From Taklimakanibacter lacteus (GTDB lineage Bacteria; Pseudomonadota; Alphaproteobacteria; Rhizobiales; Aestuariivirgaceae), in NCBI GenBank assembly GCA_003576695.1, contig QOZQ01000003.1, forward strand, positions 310,001-374,000: DNA of 64,000 bases. The letters run 5' to 3'. Position 1 is the stretch's first letter. Each line of letters starts with the position of its first letter. Positions 1-10,548 of the stretch are shown here, in pieces. Position numbers and translations under genes: made by a program. Under the pieces are notes generated by a model. The model ran no database searches. It was not told the DNA's origin and saw only the letters and a program-made list of their open reading frames with translations.

Positions 1-443
1 ACGGGACGCTTGCCCGCCTTGGCGAGCTCCGCCTTGAGCCAGGCCTTGCGCTGGGGGCAATAGAGCCCGGCCGAGGAGGGCGGACCTTTCAGCGTGTCGA
101 GCAGCAGGAAGACGGCGTCGTCGCGCACGAAGGCATGTTGAACGAAGCTCGCCTCATCGCGCGGCGCGTTCGGAAAGGCCGACAGGAAATGTCCGCGATC
201 GTCGTGATTGCCGAGCATCAGATGCGTCTCGATCGGGAAATCGGCGAGCCGCGCGCCGAGCTGCCGATAGGCCAGCACCTCGCCCTTCTCGGTGAGGTCG
301 CCGCTGACCACCACGAAGGCGGCATCGCCGTGGAACTTGACGATGTCGTCGAGGCAGGCCTCGAAGCGGGCGAACGGATCGAGCCCCCATAATTTGTCTC
401 CTTTGGGAACCAGATGCAGGTCGCTGACATGGATGAACTTCAT
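1..443 (-). CDS. Metallophosphoesterase (class III cyclic-nucleotide phosphodiesterase-like), 3' part missing
   Basis: Calcineurin-like phosphohydrolase; the first 147 residues are visible and the gene runs off the left edge. Metal-binding motifs are in the family order: DLH (residues 8-10), GDL (48-50) and GNHD (78-81), as in CpdA-type proteins that hydrolyse cyclic nucleotides or other phosphodiesters. Its ATG overlaps the TGA of the upstream Na/Pi transporter (ATGA), so it is the last visible gene of the phosphonate operon and probably translationally coupled. In that setting it could release phosphate from a phosphodiester taken up with aminoethylphosphonate, but the substrate cannot be read from sequence. 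Confidence 0.85.
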   Translation of the reverse strand, partial: MKFIHVSDLHLVPKGDKLWGLDPFARFEACLDDIVKFHGDAAFVVVSGDLTEKGEVLAYRQLGARLADFPIETHLMLGNHDDRGHFLSAFPNAPRDEASFVQHAFVRDDAVFLLLDTLKGPPSSAGLYCPQRKAWLKAELAKAGKRP

Positions 444-2116
444 TTCGTCTTCTTCTCCGGCCGGATGCGGGAATCGCGCAGGAGTCCGGCGGCCTCGATG
501 ATCGGGTAGCCGGCCGACACGATATGCGAGTTGACCCTGTGCAGGTCACGGATCATGTCGACATAAAGCGCGCTCTTGCGCAAAGAGGCGCCACGCGCCT
601 TGCCGCTCTCACGGAAGTGCTCGTCGATGATCTTGTTCTCGAGCGCGCGGAAAGTGTTCTTCTGGGCGATCAGCCGCTTGGCACCCTCTATGTCGTTGGA
701 GGTGAGGACGCCGGTGGCGAGCCTGAGCGAATGGCTGATGATGAGGCAGAGGTCGTCGAGCGAGGCGTGCTGCTCGACCGAGAAGCTGATGCTCTGCTTC
801 GCCTTGGCCTTGATCCGGTCGGCCAGGTTGAGATGGATGACATCGCCCGCATGCTCGAGATTGCTGGCATAGAGCATGATTTCGAGCGCCCGCTTGGTGT
901 CGCTCTTCTCGAGCTCCGACTGGGTGAGGTCCGAGAGATAGCCATGCACCGAGGTCTGGTAGCGGTTGAGCCGCTCATCGAGGGTCTTGAGTTCCTTCAG
1001 CTTCTCGAGGCTGCCGCTCCGCAAGGCGACGATGGCGGTATCGAACATGCGGTCAAGCAGCTCGCTCATGCGCACCGTCTCGAGCGCCGCATTGGAGAGC
1101 GCGACGCTTGGGGTGGCCAGCGCCATCTGGTCGAGATAGCGCGGCTGGCTCAGATTGTCGGGTGCTGCCTGGAGATCAGGCACGATCCGCCGCATGAGCC
1201 GCGACACCTGCCGGGTGAGAGGAAGATAGGCCAGGGCGGCGAGCAGGTTGAAGCCGGCATGGAAGACGACCGCCTGCTCGATCGGACCGACGGGCAGCGC
1301 CGTCACATAGGGCGCAATCCAGCCGACGAAAAAGAGAAGGGCGATCGACACCGTGCCGCGGCAGAACAGATTGGCAAGCGGCAGGCGGCGCGCTTCCGGC
1401 GACAGGTTGAAGGTTGCCGTGACCGAGGGCAGGCCGCCGCCGCAATTGATGCCGAGGATGAAGCTCAATGCGCCGGGAACATCGAGGCTGCCATTGGCGA
1501 GGAAGGAAGCGATGAGCAGGATGACGGCGAGCGTTGAGTGGCAGAGCCAGGCGAGCACCGCACCGGTCAGGAAGGCCAGGACCGGTTCGCGCCCGATGGC
1601 CGAGAGCGCCTCGTGGAAGAGGCTCGCCTCGCGCAAGGGGGCGGTGGCACCGACGATAAGCCTGAGCGACAGCAGCATCAGCCCGAAGCCGATGAGGATG
1701 CGCCCGAAATTATGCGGCCGGAACTCGTTCGAAGTCGAGAAAGTCACATAGCCCGCAAACAGCAGGAGCGGCGACAGCCAGAGCGCGTATGAGCTCGACG
1801 AGGCGAAAAGCGCCGAGACGAGGGCCGAGCCCACATCGGCGCCGAGCAGCACGGCAAGGCCGACCGAGGTGCCGATGGCGCCGCTGGCCGCGAGCCCGGC
1901 GACGATGAGCGCCATGGCGGTGGCGCTGCCGAGTGCTGCCGTCGCCATGCCGCCGGCGGCAAAGGCCGAGACATTGTTGCCGAGGCGCTGCTGGATGAAC
2001 TGCTTCAGTCGATCGCCCCAGCCGCGCATGATGCCGGTACGCACCATGCGCACGCCCCACAGCAGCATGGCGACGCCGCCCAGGAGCTCGATGATGACGA
2101 TGGTGCCGGCGGTCAC
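440..2116 (-). CDS. Na/Pi cotransporter family protein with PhoU-like C-terminal domain
   Basis: 558-residue membrane protein of the NptA/YjbB family (PF02690). It has two inverted membrane repeats in about the first 320 residues and a soluble helical PhoU-like domain from about 340 to 545. The family moves phosphate with sodium, and E. coli YjbB exports surplus phosphate. The family's QSSSAT signature is degenerate here: ALGSATAM (61-68) in repeat one and LCHST in repeat two. It starts with GTG, 61 bp after phnY. The last step of AEP breakdown frees phosphate in the cytoplasm, so export of excess phosphate is a sensible role in this operon. That role is inferred. Confidence 0.85.
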   Translation of the reverse strand: MTAGTIVIIELLGGVAMLLWGVRMVRTGIMRGWGDRLKQFIQQRLGNNVSAFAAGGMATAALGSATAMALIVAGLAASGAIGTSVGLAVLLGADVGSALVSALFASSSSYALWLSPLLLFAGYVTFSTSNEFRPHNFGRILIGFGLMLLSLRLIVGATAPLREASLFHEALSAIGREPVLAFLTGAVLAWLCHSTLAVILLIASFLANGSLDVPGALSFILGINCGGGLPSVTATFNLSPEARRLPLANLFCRGTVSIALLFFVGWIAPYVTALPVGPIEQAVVFHAGFNLLAALAYLPLTRQVSRLMRRIVPDLQAAPDNLSQPRYLDQMALATPSVALSNAALETVRMSELLDRMFDTAIVALRSGSLEKLKELKTLDERLNRYQTSVHGYLSDLTQSELEKSDTKRALEIMLYASNLEHAGDVIHLNLADRIKAKAKQSISFSVEQHASLDDLCLIISHSLRLATGVLTSNDIEGAKRLIAQKNTFRALENKIIDEHFRESGKARGASLRKSALYVDMIRDLHRVNSHIVSAGYPIIEAAGLLRDSRIRPEKKTK

Positions 2117-2177
2117 GGCCGGTCCCCGGCGAAAGCAGTGTCGCGGCGATGTGTGGATCCGCCAGCGTCGGGCGCCG

Positions 2178-3638
2178 TCAGTTGGGCCAGGGCAGGGACC
2201 AGGTTTTCACATTGGTGTAGAATTTCATCGCCTCCAGGACGCCCTCTTTGATGCCGTTGCCGGAATCCTTGATACCGCCGAAAGGCGACATTTCGATCCG
2301 GTAGCCCGGCACTTCCCAGATATTCACCGTGCCGACATTCAGTCCTTCGATGAATCGCGTGATCCGGTCAAGCCGGTTGGTGCACACGCCTGAGGACAGG
2401 CCGAAGGGGGTGGAATTGGAGATCCGGATCACCGCCTCATCGTCATCGGGCACCCTGACGATCGGGATGATCGGGCCAAAGGTCTCCTCGAAGACGAGCT
2501 CGGATTCATGCGGCACATGGTCGAGCGTGATCGGCGGCAGGAGGGCGCCCTTGCGGCCCGGATTATAGAGCACCTTGGCGCCCTGCGCCTCGGCCAGGTG
2601 GACGCGGCGCTCGAACAGGGCCGCCGCCTGCTCATGCACCACGGTGCCGAGATCGGTCTCGGGCGCCATTGGGTCGCCGAACTTGATCTTCTTCGCCTTT
2701 TCGAGGACGAGCGCGACGAATTTGTCGGCCACCCGCTCCTGCACCAGGATACGCTTCACCGCCGTGCAGCGCTGGCCCGAATTGCGGGTGGCGCCCTGGA
2801 CGGCAAGCTCGGCCGCCTTGCCGAGATCGGCATCGGAGAGATCGTCGAGCACGATCAGCGGGTCGTTGCCGCCGAGCTCGAGCGCGGCGCGCCGGTAGCC
2901 GGCCTTGCCGGCGATGATCTTGCCCACCTTGACGCCGCCGGTGAAGGTGATGACGTCGATGTCGGGGTTCATCACCATCTCATCGCCGACGTCCCGGGGC
3001 CAGCCGGTCACCACCTGGAACATTTCCGGCGGCAGGCCAGCCTCATAGAGGATGTCGGCGAGCGCAATGGCGGTGAGCGGCGTAAGCTCGGTCGGCTTGC
3101 ACACCACGCAGTTGTTGGTGGCGATGGCCGGCGCCACCTTGTGCGAGACCATGTTGAGCGGGTGGTTGAAGGGCGTGATGGCCGAAATGACGCCCACCGG
3201 CTCGCGCTTGGTGAAGATCTTGCGGGGCTTGCCTTGCGGTGTCAGGTCACAGGAGAAGATCTGGCCGTCATCGAGAATGGCCAGCTGTCCCGCCAGCGAA
3301 TAGACGTCATAGGCCCGACCGCATTCATAGAGCGAGTCTTTCTTCGACAGGCCGAGCTCGAGGGTGATGAGATCGGAGAGCTGGTCCTTGCGGTCGCGGA
3401 TGAGCTCGGCGGTGCGGAACAGGATCTGCTGGCGCTCATAGCGGGTGAGCTTCGGCTTGAAGGCTTTAGCGACGGCGAAGGCCTTGGCCGCATGTTCCGC
3501 GCGCCCCGCCGGCACCGTGCCGATGACCTCGTTCGTATAGGGATAATGGACCGGAACGACATCGTCGGCCGCGACCGGCTTGCCGCCGATCCGCATCGCT
3601 TCCTTGATGATCTTGCGCGTGGGGGTGATCTTGTTCAT
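2178..3638 (-). CDS. phnY: Phosphonoacetaldehyde dehydrogenase
   Basis: 486-residue NAD(P)-dependent aldehyde dehydrogenase. Visible active-site residues are Asn158 (PFNHPLN), Lys181 (CKPTE), general base Glu254 (LELGG) and nucleophile Cys291 (NSGQRC). In the PhnWAY pathway it oxidises phosphonoacetaldehyde to phosphonoacetate, the substrate of PhnA. The ATG at 3638 lies 14 bp after the phnA stop, with AGGAAA upstream, and is preferred over longer in-frame extensions that would run into phnA. ALDH family membership is certain. The specific substrate is assigned from its position between phnA and phnW, as in Sinorhizobium. Confidence 0.9.
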   Translation of the reverse strand: MNKITPTRKIIKEAMRIGGKPVAADDVVPVHYPYTNEVIGTVPAGRAEHAAKAFAVAKAFKPKLTRYERQQILFRTAELIRDRKDQLSDLITLELGLSKKDSLYECGRAYDVYSLAGQLAILDDGQIFSCDLTPQGKPRKIFTKREPVGVISAITPFNHPLNMVSHKVAPAIATNNCVVCKPTELTPLTAIALADILYEAGLPPEMFQVVTGWPRDVGDEMVMNPDIDVITFTGGVKVGKIIAGKAGYRRAALELGGNDPLIVLDDLSDADLGKAAELAVQGATRNSGQRCTAVKRILVQERVADKFVALVLEKAKKIKFGDPMAPETDLGTVVHEQAAALFERRVHLAEAQGAKVLYNPGRKGALLPPITLDHVPHESELVFEETFGPIIPIVRVPDDDEAVIRISNSTPFGLSSGVCTNRLDRITRFIEGLNVGTVNIWEVPGYRIEMSPFGGIKDSGNGIKEGVLEAMKFYTNVKTWSLPWPN

Positions 3639-3652
3639 GGCGTCGGGGTTTC

Positions 3653-4948
<1,296 letters not shown>

Positions 4949-6127
4949 TCAGGCCAGGGGATGCCGGTCGGCGACATTCATGTCGCGCAGCACCTCGCGG
5001 ATGGCGACGAGCGCGTTGCGGATCACGGTCTCGTCGAGCTGCCCGATCGTGCCGATGCGGAAGCTCGGCCGCTTGGTGAGCTTGCCGGGATAGATGGCAT
5101 AGCCCTTCTGGCGCAGTTTTTCGTAGAAGGTGTCGAACTGGAAATTGGGATCGCGCGGCATGAGGAAGGTCTGGATGATGGGCCCGGCCTCATCGTCGCT
5201 GAGCAGCGTCTGGATGCCCATCTCGCGCATGCCGCGCACCAGCACGTCGGCATTGCGCTGGTAGCGGGCGGCGCGCGCCGCAATGCCGCCTTCGCGGGCA
5301 AATTCCTCGAGCGCCTTCTGGAAGGCGACCAGCGCATGGGTGGGGGGCGTGAAGCGGAACTGGCCGGTGCGCTCGAGCACCGTCCATTGCTCATGCAGGT
5401 CGAGCACGACCGAATGGCACTGGCCTTCGCTCTCATCGAGTATCGGACGCCGCACCAGCACATAGGAGAAGCCCGGCACGCCTTCGATGCATTTGTTCGA
5501 GGATGACACCATCACATCGATATTCCAGCCGCTCATGTCGATCGGTATGGCGCCGAAGGAGGACATGGCATCGACCATGATGGTGAGTGCCCGGCCCTGG
5601 ACCGCCTTGCTGATCGCCTGGATGGGATTGACGATGCCCGATGTGGTCTCGCAATGGACGAGCCACAGATGGCTGATGGTGCGGTCGGCATTGAGGGCGC
5701 TGACGATCTCGTCGGGCGTCGGCGCCTCGCTGTCGCCCTTGTCGAGCGTGACCACCGGCCGGCCGAGACGGTTGAGGATCTTGGCGGCGCGCTCGCCATA
5801 GGCGCCGTTGCAGACGACCAGCGTCTTGTAGCGCTTGGACGGGCAGAAGCTGCCCAGCGCCGCTTCGATGGCGAAGGTGCCCGAGCCCTGCATGATCACG
5901 CATTCGTAGTTCGAGTTGCAATGGGCGAGGTCGAGCAGGCTCGCGCGGATCTGCTTGACGATCTGGCGGAACTCGATGTCGCGCGAGCCATAATCGGCCA
6001 GCATCGCGAGCTTCACCCCGCGCGAGGTGGTGAGGGGGCCGGGTGTCAGCAGATAGGGCATGTCCTCCTGGCCTTCGGGACCATTGAAGGTGGGGGAGAA
6101 GGAAGCGGCAAGGGCGGTGGTGCTCAT
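4949..6127 (-). CDS. phnW: 2-aminoethylphosphonate--pyruvate transaminase
   Basis: 392-residue class V PLP aminotransferase. It converts 2-aminoethylphosphonate and pyruvate to phosphonoacetaldehyde and alanine. The N-terminal LLTPGPLTTS motif and PLP lysine Lys212 (SSSNKCIEG) are visible. The ATG at 6127 is chosen. An open frame extends upstream to 6250 but crosses an 11-bp perfect hairpin and the promoter region shared with the divergent LysR gene, so the longer form is unlikely. First gene of the phnW-phnA-phnY operon. Confidence 0.95.
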   Translation of the reverse strand: MSTTALAASFSPTFNGPEGQEDMPYLLTPGPLTTSRGVKLAMLADYGSRDIEFRQIVKQIRASLLDLAHCNSNYECVIMQGSGTFAIEAALGSFCPSKRYKTLVVCNGAYGERAAKILNRLGRPVVTLDKGDSEAPTPDEIVSALNADRTISHLWLVHCETTSGIVNPIQAISKAVQGRALTIMVDAMSSFGAIPIDMSGWNIDVMVSSSNKCIEGVPGFSYVLVRRPILDESEGQCHSVVLDLHEQWTVLERTGQFRFTPPTHALVAFQKALEEFAREGGIAARAARYQRNADVLVRGMREMGIQTLLSDDEAGPIIQTFLMPRDPNFQFDTFYEKLRQKGYAIYPGKLTKRPSFRIGTIGQLDETVIRNALVAIREVLRDMNVADRHPLA

Positions 6128-6141
6128 GGGGGCCTCGAATG

Positions 6142-6169
6142 AGGCCCTCCCCATGATCGGGGAGGGCCT
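6142..6169. repeat. 11-bp perfect inverted repeat in phnW leader
   Basis: Arms at 6142-6152 and 6159-6169 are exact reverse complements around a 6-base loop. It sits 15 bp upstream of the phnW ATG. It could be a REP-type extragenic palindrome or a leader hairpin that affects phnW translation or mRNA stability. Its CCCTCCCC core resembles other extragenic palindromes in this window. Confidence 0.7.
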
Positions 6170-6224
6170 AAGGAGAAGGGATCGGGCGTTGATTGATCCC
6201 ACATACGCATTTCGCTCCCGTCCC

Positions 6225-6265
6225 GAATATAAGTCAAATCGTAAGATCATATATTGAATATAAGT
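6225..6265. promoter_or_regulatory. Direct repeat GAATATAAGT x2 between phnW and the LysR gene
   Basis: GAATATAAGT occurs at 6225-6234 and again at 6256-6265, 31 bp apart (three helical turns), in an AT-rich island of otherwise GC-rich DNA. It lies between the divergent phnW and LysR-type genes. LysR regulators bind multi-site targets in such divergent promoters, so this is a candidate control site for both. Binding is inferred. Confidence 0.5.
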
Positions 6266-6272
6266 TTGACTG

Positions 6273-7145
6273 ATGTATTACAGGGCCATGCGCTATGCCC
6301 AGCTCAAGGCCTTTCACGCTGTTGCGGTGAATGGCGGCTTTTCCAAAGCCGCGCAAAGGCTCTCGCTTACCCAGCCGGCGATCTCCGATCATATCCGCAA
6401 GCTCGAGGATGCCTATGGCTCGGAGCTGTTCCTGCGCCGGCGCGGCGGGGTGGAGCTCACCGCCTTTGCCCGCAAGCTCCTGGCCGTCACCGAGCGGATG
6501 TTCGAGGCCGAGGCGCAAGCGCTCGAGCTCCTGGCAAAAGCGAAGGGCCTGGAGGAAGGCAGCCTCGTCATCGGCGCCGATGCCGCCACCCATGTCCTGC
6601 CGCTCATCCGCCGCTTCCGCGAGCGCTATCCCAAGGTCGCGGTGCGCCTCGTCGCCGGCAACTCGGCCCAGCTGCTCGACCGGCTCGATCGCTTCGAGAT
6701 CGATTTCGCCGTGATCGCCGAGACGCCGCCACAGCAGGCCTATCAGGCGCGACTGCTGCGCGACGATGCGGTCACCGCCTTCACCGCGGCGTCGCATCCC
6801 TTCGCCCGGCGCGCCGAAATCTCCTTTGCCGAATTCCTGAGCCAGCCGGTGGTCCTGCGCGAGGAGGGTTCGGTGACCCGCACCTTGCTGGTCGAGGAGG
6901 CGGCGCGTCGGTCATTGCCGATCGCCAATGTCATCGAGATCGAGAGCCGCGAGGCCGCGCGCGAGGCGGTGGCGGGCGGCATGGGCATCGGCATCATCTC
7001 GACCGCCGAGATCGTGCCGGATGCGAGATTGCATGTCTTGCGCTTCAGCGATTGGTCGGCGAGCATGAGCGAATGGCTGGTTTGCCTTGCCGCGCGCAGC
7101 GATCTCCACATCATCCGCGCCGTGCTGGGCCTGCTGCGGCGCTAA
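6273..7145 (+). CDS. LysR-family transcriptional regulator of the AEP operon
   Basis: 290 residues: an N-terminal winged helix-turn-helix (about 5-65, with the KAAQRLSLTQPAISDHIRKLE signature region) and a periplasmic-binding-protein-like effector domain (about 90-285). It is divergent from phnW with 145 bp between them, the usual arrangement for a LysR activator of the adjacent operon. A second ATG at 6288 (MRYAQLKAF) would give a more typical N-terminus and is equally possible. The inducer is probably AEP or a pathway intermediate, by context only. Confidence 0.9.
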   Translation: MYYRAMRYAQLKAFHAVAVNGGFSKAAQRLSLTQPAISDHIRKLEDAYGSELFLRRRGGVELTAFARKLLAVTERMFEAEAQALELLAKAKGLEEGSLVIGADAATHVLPLIRRFRERYPKVAVRLVAGNSAQLLDRLDRFEIDFAVIAETPPQQAYQARLLRDDAVTAFTAASHPFARRAEISFAEFLSQPVVLREEGSVTRTLLVEEAARRSLPIANVIEIESREAAREAVAGGMGIGIISTAEIVPDARLHVLRFSDWSASMSEWLVCLAARSDLHIIRAVLGLLRR

Positions 7146-7215
7146 CCTTGCCGCTTGGTCAAGCTCTCAAAGTTGAGAAGTGACATCGCGCAGCATTGGT
7201 ATAGACTGCTGTTCC

Positions 7216-8067
7216 ATGGTTCAGAAATTCATCGCGGCCTGCGTCCAGAACTGCGCGACGCCGGATGTCGAGGCCGATATCGCCATCCTGTCGAAGCTGG
7301 TCGACAGGGCCGCCGCGAAGGGCGCCAAGCTCGTGGCGTTGCCCGAATATTGTGCCGGACTCGATACCAAGGACGGCATGCTGCATCCTTTCGCCGTGCC
7401 CGAGAGTGACCATCCGGTGCTGCCCGCCATGGCGGCGCTCGCCCGCGCCCACAAGGCCTGGATTCTCATCGGTTCGATCGGCGTGAAATCGGCCGACGGC
7501 CGCATTTTCAATCGCGGCTACATGCTGTCGCCCGATGGTGCCGTCGCGGCGCGCTATGACAAGATCCATATGTTCGACGTCGATCTGGGCGACGGCCACT
7601 CCTATCGTGAATCGGCCACCATCATGGCGGGCGCCGAAGCGGTGCTCTCGCCCTGCATCGGCGGGCCGATCGGGCTGTCCATTTGCTACGACCTGCGCTT
7701 TGCCGCGCTCTACCGCACGCTCGCCAAGGCCGGGGCCCAGATGCTGGCGGTGCCGGCAGCCTTCACCCGCATCACCGGCAAGGCGCATTGGCATGTGCTC
7801 AACCGGGCGCGCGCGATCGAGAATGGTGCCTATGTGATCGCCCCCTGCCAGTATGGCACGCTGGCCGGCGGCTCGGAATGCTATGGCCATTCCCTCATCA
7901 TCGATCCCTGGGGACGGGTGCTGGCCGATGGCGGCGAGGCCGAGAACGTCATCGTTGCCGAGATCGATCTCGCCGAAGTGGCGAAGACCAGGGCGCGCAT
8001 TCCCTCGCTCACCCATGACCGGCCCTTCGCGGTCGAGAGCATCATGCCGGCGGTCGCCGCCGAATAG
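7216..8067 (+). CDS. Carbon-nitrogen hydrolase (nitrilase superfamily, Nit/omega-amidase-like)
   Basis: 283-residue nitrilase-superfamily hydrolase with the full catalytic triad: Glu44 (LPEYC), Lys116 (RYDKIHMFDVD) and Cys157 (SICYDLRF). The DKIHMFDVD and CYDLRF contexts are those of Nit1/Nit2 enzymes, which hydrolyse omega-amides or deaminated glutathione. The ATG at 7216 gives the family N-terminus; the frame stays open to 7180. It lies 70 bp after the LysR gene on the same strand, but no link to phosphonate use is evident. Confidence 0.85.
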   Translation: MVQKFIAACVQNCATPDVEADIAILSKLVDRAAAKGAKLVALPEYCAGLDTKDGMLHPFAVPESDHPVLPAMAALARAHKAWILIGSIGVKSADGRIFNRGYMLSPDGAVAARYDKIHMFDVDLGDGHSYRESATIMAGAEAVLSPCIGGPIGLSICYDLRFAALYRTLAKAGAQMLAVPAAFTRITGKAHWHVLNRARAIENGAYVIAPCQYGTLAGGSECYGHSLIIDPWGRVLADGGEAENVIVAEIDLAEVAKTRARIPSLTHDRPFAVESIMPAVAAE

Positions 8068-8127
8068 GCGCATCGGCCCGAAAAATTGCAGACCTTTGGA
8101 TAGGCTGATGCGGAAAAATCGAAGGCC

Positions 8128-9036
8128 TCAGCTCGACTGCGCCGCGACGACCTTCGCGACATTGCTCCGATGGACCGCCTCATAGGGCGCGAAGTAGTTC
8201 ACCCATTTGGCCTGCAGCGGCCCGGCGATGAGCGTCGCCAGGTCCTCGGAGCGCAGCTCCGGCTGGTTAACGCAGCGCTTCAGGGTGCGGATATATTGCT
8301 GGGTGGCCCTGATGAGGGTCTTCTCATAGCCACCGGCCGAAATCACCAGCGGGTCGCCGTGATTGGGCAGGATGCGTGAGATGGGCCAGCTCCACAGCCG
8401 GTCGAGCTCGCTCAGATGCGTGTCGAGCGCATGCGGTTCGGCCACATAGGTCACGGTGTCTTCCAGCGTGTCGCCGGCGAACAGCAGGGACAGATCGTCG
8501 ATATAAAGAAGCGTCGCATCGTCGCTGTGGATATTGGCGTGCCTGAGATGCACGCGCAGCCGCCCGACATCGAGCTTGAGTTGGTCTTCATAAGTGACGG
8601 TCGGCATGATGAGCGGCGAGATGGCGGGGAGGCCGTGATAGCTGCCGTCCTCGATGCCGGCCTGGTTGGCTTTCATATGCGCGAGCGTGCGCTCATGCGC
8701 GATGATCTCGCAATCGGCGAAGGCCTCATTGCCGGCAATATGATCGAGATGATGGTGGCTGAGCACGACACGGATGCGCTTGAGGCCGAGGCGGTCGAGG
8801 AACATGCGGATCTTGCGCGCATGCGCGAGCGACATGTGCGTGTCATAGACGAGCGCGTCGTCTTCGTCGACCAGCACATAGCTGGCGGTGCCGAGCGAGA
8901 AGCCGCCATCATCGAGCCAGTTCTCGTCTTCCGAATGCAGCCGCACACCGGGAATGCGCCCGTCATAGAAGGCATAGGCGAAAGGCAACGGCTTCAGGAT
9001 GCGCAAGTGCGCGACGGGATTGGTTTCGATCGTCAT
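8128..9036 (-). CDS. MBL-fold metallo-hydrolase
   Basis: 302 residues with the metallo-beta-lactamase zinc motif HHHLDH (94-99) and downstream conserved His/Asp positions (for example GDTLED). The fold covers hydrolases such as glyoxalase II, lactonases and RNases, and the substrate cannot be assigned. It converges with the nitrilase-like gene and lies 15 bp downstream of the J-domain gene on the same strand, so they may be co-transcribed. Confidence 0.85.
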   Translation of the reverse strand: MTIETNPVAHLRILKPLPFAYAFYDGRIPGVRLHSEDENWLDDGGFSLGTASYVLVDEDDALVYDTHMSLAHARKIRMFLDRLGLKRIRVVLSHHHLDHIAGNEAFADCEIIAHERTLAHMKANQAGIEDGSYHGLPAISPLIMPTVTYEDQLKLDVGRLRVHLRHANIHSDDATLLYIDDLSLLFAGDTLEDTVTYVAEPHALDTHLSELDRLWSWPISRILPNHGDPLVISAGGYEKTLIRATQQYIRTLKRCVNQPELRSEDLATLIAGPLQAKWVNYFAPYEAVHRSNVAKVVAAQSS

Positions 9037-9051
9037 TCGGTTGCTGGAAGG

Positions 9052-9519
9052 TCAGGTCGGGATCTTGGTCGTGTCCAGCTCGTCATAGGCCTTTTGAATG
9101 CGGATGAACATGGCGTTCATATAGTCGCCGACCTCGCGCGGCACATCCTTGCTGGCGAGCTTGTCGGGATGATAGAGCCTGGCCTTGGCGAGATAGGCGG
9201 CGCGCACCTCGCCCGGATTGGCGCCCGGATCGACGCCCAGCGTGTGATAGGGATCGAAGGTGGCGGCACTGTTCGCGCGCCTGGTGAGATGATCGGTGCG
9301 CGGCAGGTCGATCGCGGCGATCGCCGTGATGGCGCGCTTGGCGATCATCGTCACCGTGCTGTCGCGCTTTTCGAAATCGATGAAGCTGTCGGGGTTGTTG
9401 AGCAGGTCGCGCAGCTTCTGCGCCCGTCCGAGAAACACATGTCCGTTCAGCATGTCGCCGGAGGCGAGCGTCAGCGTGACCGCGACACGTTGCCGTTCTG
9501 ATTCACTCGATCCAAACAT
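9052..9519 (-). CDS. J-domain (DnaJ-like) protein
   Basis: 155 residues. The C-terminal half (about 88-152) is a J domain with the HPD tripeptide at 117-119 that stimulates DnaK-type ATPases. The N-terminal 80 residues form a small unassigned domain. It lacks the Gly/Phe and zinc-finger regions of DnaJ, so it is a class III (type C) co-chaperone with an unknown client. Confidence 0.85.
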   Translation of the reverse strand: MFGSSESERQRVAVTLTLASGDMLNGHVFLGRAQKLRDLLNNPDSFIDFEKRDSTVTMIAKRAITAIAAIDLPRTDHLTRRANSAATFDPYHTLGVDPGANPGEVRAAYLAKARLYHPDKLASKDVPREVGDYMNAMFIRIQKAYDELDTTKIPT

Positions 9520-9615
9520 GGGACAGCACTTCCGGTACCGAAACTAGGACCGGAGATTGCCCGATAGGCGGCTAGAGAACTATTATAATTGTCCTTAAAA
9601 TTTAATCGGTTTGGT

Positions 9616-10482
9616 TTACGCAGCCGCGGCCCGGCCCTTCGCCATATAGCCGTCGAGCCAGGAAGTCCGGTAGCCATCCTGTTGCCAGAGCACGGGAAAA
9701 TAGCTCTCGTCCATCTCCGTCGAGCCCGCCTTCTTGTAGCGCGAGTAAATGTAGCTGATGTCGTGCGGGTGAAATTTTGCTGTGGACGAAATGCAATGGG
9801 CGATGACCGAGCGGCGCGGATTGGTGCCCTTGTTGTCGCGTGACCCATGCCAGGTGCGGCCGTGATGGAACACCGCCGTGCCCGCCGGCACCTCGATCGG
9901 CACGATCTCATAATCGGAGATGCCCGCCGCTTGCGCCGCGGGCTTGAGGTCGGCCAGCGCGTCGTCGGGCGCGTGGAATTGCTTGATGGGCGGCGAGATG
10001 GGCCAGCGATGCGAGCCCCTCACATGCTCGATCGTGCCCTGGAACGCCTTGGTGTCGTCGAGCGTGATCCAGCACGTCATCATTTCGCCGGGCACGATCC
10101 AGCCATTGTAGGAATCGTCCTGATGGAAGCCGAGCGGCTTGCCGCCGGGCGGCTTCCAGATGACATTGTCCTGGCCGATGCGGGCGCCGGGCCAGCCGCG
10201 CAATCTGGCGCATGCCTCGCCGACATCGCTTCTCAGCACGATCGAGGCGATGGTGAGATCGGATTTCCAGCCATTGCAGATCTGGCGCGTCAGGTCCTCG
10301 CGGTCGCGGCCGAGCCGCCAGTTCCATTCATCGGGATAAAGCCCGGTCTCGAACTTGCCGGAGAACATCGGCTTGAAGCGCGATCGGGCGCTTGCGATCT
10401 CATCCGGTGACAGCGCACCTTCGACGGCGACGAAACCATCGCGGGCGAAATCATCAAGATGCTTCTGGGTGATGACGATCAT
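9616..10482 (-). CDS. Phytanoyl-CoA dioxygenase family (Fe(II)/2-oxoglutarate) protein
   Basis: 288-residue PhyH-family oxygenase. The iron facial triad is visible: His120 and Asp122 (GFHQDDS) and distal His212 (RTWHGS). Arg224 in the NPRRS context is suited to bind 2-oxoglutarate. The ATG at 10482 is preceded by AGGG; an open upstream extension to 10530 has no support. It hydroxylates an unknown small molecule. It lies 66 bp downstream of the XRE regulator on the same strand. Confidence 0.85.
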   Translation of the reverse strand: MIVITQKHLDDFARDGFVAVEGALSPDEIASARSRFKPMFSGKFETGLYPDEWNWRLGRDREDLTRQICNGWKSDLTIASIVLRSDVGEACARLRGWPGARIGQDNVIWKPPGGKPLGFHQDDSYNGWIVPGEMMTCWITLDDTKAFQGTIEHVRGSHRWPISPPIKQFHAPDDALADLKPAAQAAGISDYEIVPIEVPAGTAVFHHGRTWHGSRDNKGTNPRRSVIAHCISSTAKFHPHDISYIYSRYKKAGSTEMDESYFPVLWQQDGYRTSWLDGYMAKGRAAAA

Positions 10483-10548
10483 GAAACCCTCGCTGGAATG
10501 GCGTCGGCGAGGATAGTCGATATTTCGCAACAGGCAAATCCGCCCCTG

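Noticed and set aside
6128-6250. N-terminal extension of PhnW by 41 residues
   Set aside because: Would translate the perfect hairpin and divergent promoter region; the family N-terminus fits the ATG at 6127.
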